A DNA stretch of 20,165 bases, from positions 1-20,165 of the forward strand of contig CADADE010000044.1 in assembly GCA_902786615.1 (NCBI GenBank), in the 5' to 3' direction. The translations under genes were made by a program, and so were the position numbers. Every line of letters begins with the position of its first letter. The stretch's first letter is position 1. Under the pieces are notes generated by a model that saw only the letters and a program-made list of their open reading frames with translations, did not search any database and was not told the DNA's origin. The stretch is from Oscillospiraceae bacterium (GTDB lineage Bacteria > Bacillota_A > Clostridia > Oscillospirales > Oscillospiraceae). This document shows, one piece after another, positions 17,460 to 20,165 of the stretch.

Positions 17460-18728
17460 ATGAAAACTATACTGTACGATATAATGGCGCTTTTATTGCT
17501 TTTCTCACTGTGTTCATTTTTTGCGCCCAATGCTTGGGCAGACACTATCGCCTCAGGTACTTGTGGTGCTCAAGGCGATAATTTGACATGGACGCTGGAT
17601 GATAGCGGCAGTTTAATAATCGATGGCACTGGTGAAATGGCAAATTATAGTGAAGCTACTGCTCCATGGTACAGAAATCGACTATCCATCACTTCTGTAA
17701 CTATTCAAAATGGTGTGAACAGTATAGGAAACTATGCCTTTTACTATTGTGATAAACTTTTAAGCATTAATATTCCAAAGGGAATTCTCACTATAGGCAA
17801 CCATTCATTTGATAACTGTTTAATGCTGGAGGAGGTAATAATCCCGGAAAGCACAATTGACATCGGCGGTTGGGCTTTTCGCCAATGTAGAAATCTAAAA
17901 AAAGTAACACTGGCTGAAGGAGTAATCAATGTTGGAACTTGGTCCTTTTATGGATGTAGCAATCTATCGAATGTGATGATTCCGTCAAGTGTAGAAAACA
18001 TTGGAAGCTCTGCTTTTCTCGCATGTAGGGGATTGACAGAAATTCTCGTAAATCCAAATAACGCTTATTATTATGACAATGATGGCGTTCTTTTTAACAA
18101 AAGTGAAAAATCTCTTTTATGCTATCCACAGGGCAGAACCGATACAGAGTATTATATTCCAATAGGTGTGGAAAAAATAGAAAACAATGCTTTTCACGGC
18201 TCTTTCTATTTGTCAAATGTAATAATCCCAAACGGTGTTACAAGTATTGGCGGAGGTGTTTTTCAAGGCTGCACTAATCTGGCAAGTGTAACCATCCCCA
18301 AAAGTGTAGAAATAATAAATCAATACGCATTTAGTGTTTGTAGAAGTTTAACTCAAGTATTCTATAACGGAACAATTGAAGAATGGAATAATATTATAAT
18401 AAAAGCCCAGAATGACAGTTTGATAAGCGCAACAATCCATTATATCGTACCGGATTTTGTCCTCCCCGCTGAATTATTGATGATCCATGATGAAGCTTTC
18501 GTTGGCGGAATATTTATTTATGTCAAATTATCGGATAAAACTACATCTATCGGTAATCGCGCCTTTGCAAATTGCCCGAACCTCAGATATATCTTCATCC
18601 CTGACGGAGCAAAGATCAACGAGAATGCATTCGATGGAATAACCGAGCTTACGATTATAGGCGTTTCTGATAAAGATATTGAGAGCTACGCGTTAAGACA
18701 TGGATTTAAGTATCTTTCTATTTCTTGA
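17460..18728 (+). CDS. Secreted BspA-type leucine-rich-repeat protein
   Basis: The 422-residue product has a signal peptide (MKTILYDIMALLLLFSLCSF, cut after AWA). A short lead-in follows (ASGTCGAQGDNLTWTLDDSG, typical of this group). Then come LRR_5/BspA repeats of about 23 residues with the pattern VTI.NGV.SIG..AF..C..L, roughly residues 70-300 and again 345-400. The repeats are broken by GVLFNKSEKSLLCYPQGR and FYNGTIEEWNNI, also usual in BspA proteins. There is no anchor or dockerin. ATG 17460 starts the signal peptide and follows AGAGGT; earlier starts add only an unlikely N terminus. It is far more AT-rich than its surroundings. A role in host or particle adhesion is inferred from the family. 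Confidence 0.88.
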   Translation: MKTILYDIMALLLLFSLCSFFAPNAWADTIASGTCGAQGDNLTWTLDDSGSLIIDGTGEMANYSEATAPWYRNRLSITSVTIQNGVNSIGNYAFYYCDKLLSINIPKGILTIGNHSFDNCLMLEEVIIPESTIDIGGWAFRQCRNLKKVTLAEGVINVGTWSFYGCSNLSNVMIPSSVENIGSSAFLACRGLTEILVNPNNAYYYDNDGVLFNKSEKSLLCYPQGRTDTEYYIPIGVEKIENNAFHGSFYLSNVIIPNGVTSIGGGVFQGCTNLASVTIPKSVEIINQYAFSVCRSLTQVFYNGTIEEWNNIIIKAQNDSLISATIHYIVPDFVLPAELLMIHDEAFVGGIFIYVKLSDKTTSIGNRAFANCPNLRYIFIPDGAKINENAFDGITELTIIGVSDKDIESYALRHGFKYLSIS

Positions 18729-18900
18729 TAGACTGAATAGTTGCAAATAGATTATGTTTAACAGTTCTTTCGTTATTTATATAATTTCGACTGTGATCGT
18801 TCTCACTTAAAATACGAGGAAGGCAGGAACGTACCCGCTGCGGCTCAATCCCACCGTTCTTCGCAGGGAAAACCAGAGGTACCGGCAAGCATAGGAGCGA
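18729..18900. other. Intergenic stretch after the leucine-rich-repeat gene
   Basis: Composition changes abruptly from AT-rich to GC-rich near 18815, marking a probable junction. Short open frames exist on both strands but none has a start site and family resemblance that I trust. Confidence 0.4.
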
Positions 18901-18935
18901 GAAGGCCGGAACAAACTGTCCGGCCTTCCATTTTT
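18901..18935 (+). terminator. Strong plus-strand terminator
   Basis: A perfect 10-bp stem (GAAGGCCGGA / TCCGGCCTTC) with an eight-base loop is followed by CATTTTT. It lies 170 bases past the leucine-rich-repeat gene and could end its transcript or belong to lost sequence. Confidence 0.75.
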
Positions 18936-18937
18936 GA

Positions 18938-19036
18938 TTATCGCACGCCGATCTCGTGCCGCTGATGAGATGGCTTCCGGTGTTGCTTTTCATATGCCTC
19001 ATGCTCCCGGATTTTCTGAACGCGATCTTCGATGCT
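18938..19036 (-). pseudogene. Possible charged C-terminal gene fragment after hepT
   Basis: Immediately after the HEPN stop, in another frame, the minus strand encodes SIEDRVQKIREHEAYEKQ and then HRKPSHQRHEIGVR before a stop. It reads like a natural charged helical C terminus but has no start. I recognise no family, and it may be chance. Confidence 0.25.
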
Positions 19037-19382
19037 ATTGGCTGGCGAGCTGTTCGTCGCAGAACGCTTTAAGCGCGGGAATGTCGGTAACGGCAGTCTC
19101 CCAGATGATATCCCGACTCATGCTGCCGTAGCTGTGCGCAACGAGATTTCGCATCCCCTTGATCGGGCCCCACTGCACACGATTTGCGGTCGCTTCACGG
19201 TATTCCTGGGAGAGATGGCTTCCCAACTCCCCGATCTGCAGGATGCAGAAGGAGACTGAACGCTGATAATCGGCATCCTGATCAAAAATCTCAAATGATC
19301 GACCGTAGCGGAGAATTGTCTTTTCAATTTCGGTACAGTAATCCCGAATGTGCTTGATCCTCTGTAAATCAGGCGACAGCAT
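19035..19382 (-). CDS. HEPN-domain (HepT/DUF86-like) toxin
   Basis: The 115-residue protein begins MLSPDLQRIKHIRDYCTEIE and carries the HEPN RNase motif R-x4-H-x-Y as R78-NLVA-H83-S-Y85. The surrounding ILQIGELGSHLS and VQWGPIKGMRNLVAHSYG are classic DUF86/HepT. HepT toxins cleave RNA (tRNA in some systems) and are silenced when the MNT partner adenylylates the motif tyrosine. ATG 19382 lies inside the end of the MNT gene (14-base overlap), which fixes the start and implies coupling. All key residues look intact, although the partner is internally shortened. Confidence 0.9.
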   Translation of the reverse strand: MLSPDLQRIKHIRDYCTEIEKTILRYGRSFEIFDQDADYQRSVSFCILQIGELGSHLSQEYREATANRVQWGPIKGMRNLVAHSYGSMSRDIIWETAVTDIPALKAFCDEQLASQ

Positions 19383-19602
19383 ACAACGTTTTCCTTTCCG
19401 CAGCCACCGCAAGCCGAAAATCCGACTCGCTGGGCATCTGTGCTCTCTGCTTGAGAGAATCAGTGTCAATCAGCAGATCGACATCGCTGTTTTCCGTCGC
19501 CGTACCGCGGGCGTAAGAGCCGAAAAGATATACTGCACGCAGACGATATTTTTGCGCAATCGGTGTGATGATCCGCTGAAGTTCCGCAATCGTGTAGACC
19601 AT
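19369..19602 (-). CDS. MNT-type nucleotidyltransferase antitoxin, internally shortened
   Basis: The 77-residue product reads MVYTIAELQR, then AVYLFGSYARGTATENSDVD with the GSX10DXD motif (G28, S29, D40, D42). It jumps from LLIDT directly to DSLKQRAQMPSESDF and ERKTLYAVA. Full MntA-type proteins have some 25-35 more residues there, including a helix and the third catalytic acidic residue. It is therefore probably inactive as an AMP transferase, though it might still bind HepT. The frame is open, unlike the copy near 10 kb. Confidence 0.82.
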   Translation of the reverse strand: MVYTIAELQRIITPIAQKYRLRAVYLFGSYARGTATENSDVDLLIDTDSLKQRAQMPSESDFRLAVAAERKTLYAVA

Positions 19603-19626
19603 ATCAGCTCACATCCTTTCAAGACT

Positions 19627-19655
19627 ATCTTACAATAAAAACTGCGAAAAAACAA
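19627..19655 (-). promoter_or_regulatory. Promoter of second MNT/HEPN cassette
   Basis: On the minus strand TTGTTT (19650-19655), a 17-base spacer and TAAGAT (19627-19632) precede GAAAGGAT and the MNT start, mirroring the first cassette. Confidence 0.6.
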
Positions 19656-19691
19656 CAGAAACATAGGAATCCAAACAGCCGCCCGCCGGAC

Positions 19692-19722
19692 AAAAAAACA
19701 GACGCTCCGGAAGGAACGTCTG
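19692..19722 (-). terminator. rpsI terminator
   Basis: Stem cagacg / cgtctg (19699-19704 with 19717-19722), extended by TCC/GGA, is followed on the minus strand by seven Ts. It lies 14 bases past the rpsI stop and ends the presumed rplM-rpsI transcript. Confidence 0.85.
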
Positions 19723-19735
19723 CTGTATGCTTCGA

Positions 19736-20146
19736 TTAACGCTTGCTGAACTGGGGAGCGCGGCGGGCGGCTTTGAGGCCGTACTTCTTGCGTTCCTTCA
19801 TTCTGGGGTCGCGGGTGAGGAAGCCGGCGGCCTTGAGGGCGGCGCGGTAGCTCTCATCGACGACGAGCAGAGCGCGGGCAATGCCGTGGCGGATGGCGCC
19901 GGCCTGACCGGAAACGCCGCCGCCGGTAACGGTCGCTTCGATGTCGACCTTGCCGAGGGTGTTGGTGCTGACCAGGGGCTGACGGACGATGAGCTTCAGG
20001 GTCTCGAGACCGAAGTAATCGTCGATGTCACGGCCGTTGATGGTGATCACGCCGCTGCCGTTGGGGATGAGGTGGACGCGGGCGACAGAAGACTTTCTGC
20101 GGCCGGTGCCGTACATATAGGGCTTCTTGGTCTTGTAGGTTGCCAT
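19736..20146 (-). CDS. rpsI: 30S ribosomal protein S9
   Basis: The 136-residue protein contains [13 protein letters not shown], then [29 protein letters not shown] and the conserved C terminus RRAPQFSKR, whose last residues reach the ribosomal P-site tRNA. Length is normal. ATG 20146 follows AGGAGG with a nine-base gap. A gene upstream, normally rplM, would lie just past the window end. Its 3' end is partly repeated at 14780-14797. Confidence 0.97.
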   Translation of the reverse strand: MATYKTKKPYMYGTGRRKSSVARVHLIPNGSGVITINGRDIDDYFGLETLKLIVRQPLVSTNTLGKVDIEATVTGGGVSGQAGAIRHGIARALLVVDESYRAALKAAGFLTRDPRMKERKKYGLKAARRAPQFSKR

Positions 20147-20165
20147 AGTTCTTTACCTCCTCTTA

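Larger units (their letters stand above)
19044..19684 (-). repeat. Direct repeat unit 2: MNT/HEPN cassette
   Basis: This is the fuller partner of the unit at 9744-10166, about 9.3 kb away and in the same orientation. Homology continues past the promoter into the CCGCCCG flank. Confidence 0.85.

Noticed and set aside
18718..19002. Minus-strand 94-codon frame after the leucine-rich-repeat gene
   Set aside because: It spans the composition junction and the terminator, overlaps the end of the LRR gene, and shows no family motif I can support.
19383..19469. 29-residue N-terminal extension of the HEPN toxin
   Set aside because: It lies wholly inside the MNT gene; the internal ATG gives the family-type start with the usual short overlap.

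Overview
The window comes from a fairly GC-rich Gram-positive genome, most likely a gut Clostridia of the Oscillospiraceae type. I infer this from strong AGGAGG-type ribosome binding sites, sigma-A promoters with 17-base spacers, a lipoprotein peptide-binding protein typical of that group, YnzC/DUF896 and BspA-type repeat proteins. I ran no taxonomic search.

Layout. Bases 1-192 hold the start of rpsO (minus strand, cut by the window edge). Bases 401-6694 are a minus-strand oligopeptide importer operon in the order oppB-oppC-oppD-oppF-oppA, read from a clear promoter at 6751-6779. A 163-base near-palindromic element lies between oppF and oppA. typA (minus) follows at 6841-8661, then a plus-strand pair, yfbR and a ynzC-like gene (8879-9709). 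A decayed MNT/HEPN cassette fills 9729-10083. A minus-strand operon at 10168-13101 encodes a membrane-bound SpoIIE/RsbU-type phosphatase followed by a PTS EIIC-EIIA protein. A plus-strand AAA/DUF4143 ATPase (13450-14751) has a promoter framed by two palindromes.

Bases 14752-19735 look like an accessory island: a secreted FN3-repeat protein, a probable insertion-sequence end next to a truncated small gene, an AT-rich secreted leucine-rich-repeat protein, and a second MNT/HEPN cassette. rpsI (S9) closes the window; its partner rplM presumably lies just beyond the edge. An 18-base piece of the rpsI 3' end recurs at 14780-14797, on the far side of the island.

Most unusual points. (1) OppA appears circularly permuted: the segment that normally ends the family sits near the N terminus, after a 21-copy hexapeptide tract, and the protein stops where that segment should begin. 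(2) The PTS protein has no EIIB domain, and its EIIA domain has Leu489 exactly where the phosphorylated histidine should be; its operon partner is a signalling phosphatase, so the pair may be a sensor and not a sugar-phosphorylating transporter. (3) Two homologous MNT/HEPN cassettes share what looks like one internal antitoxin deletion; one keeps an apparently intact HEPN toxin and the other has lost nearly all of it.
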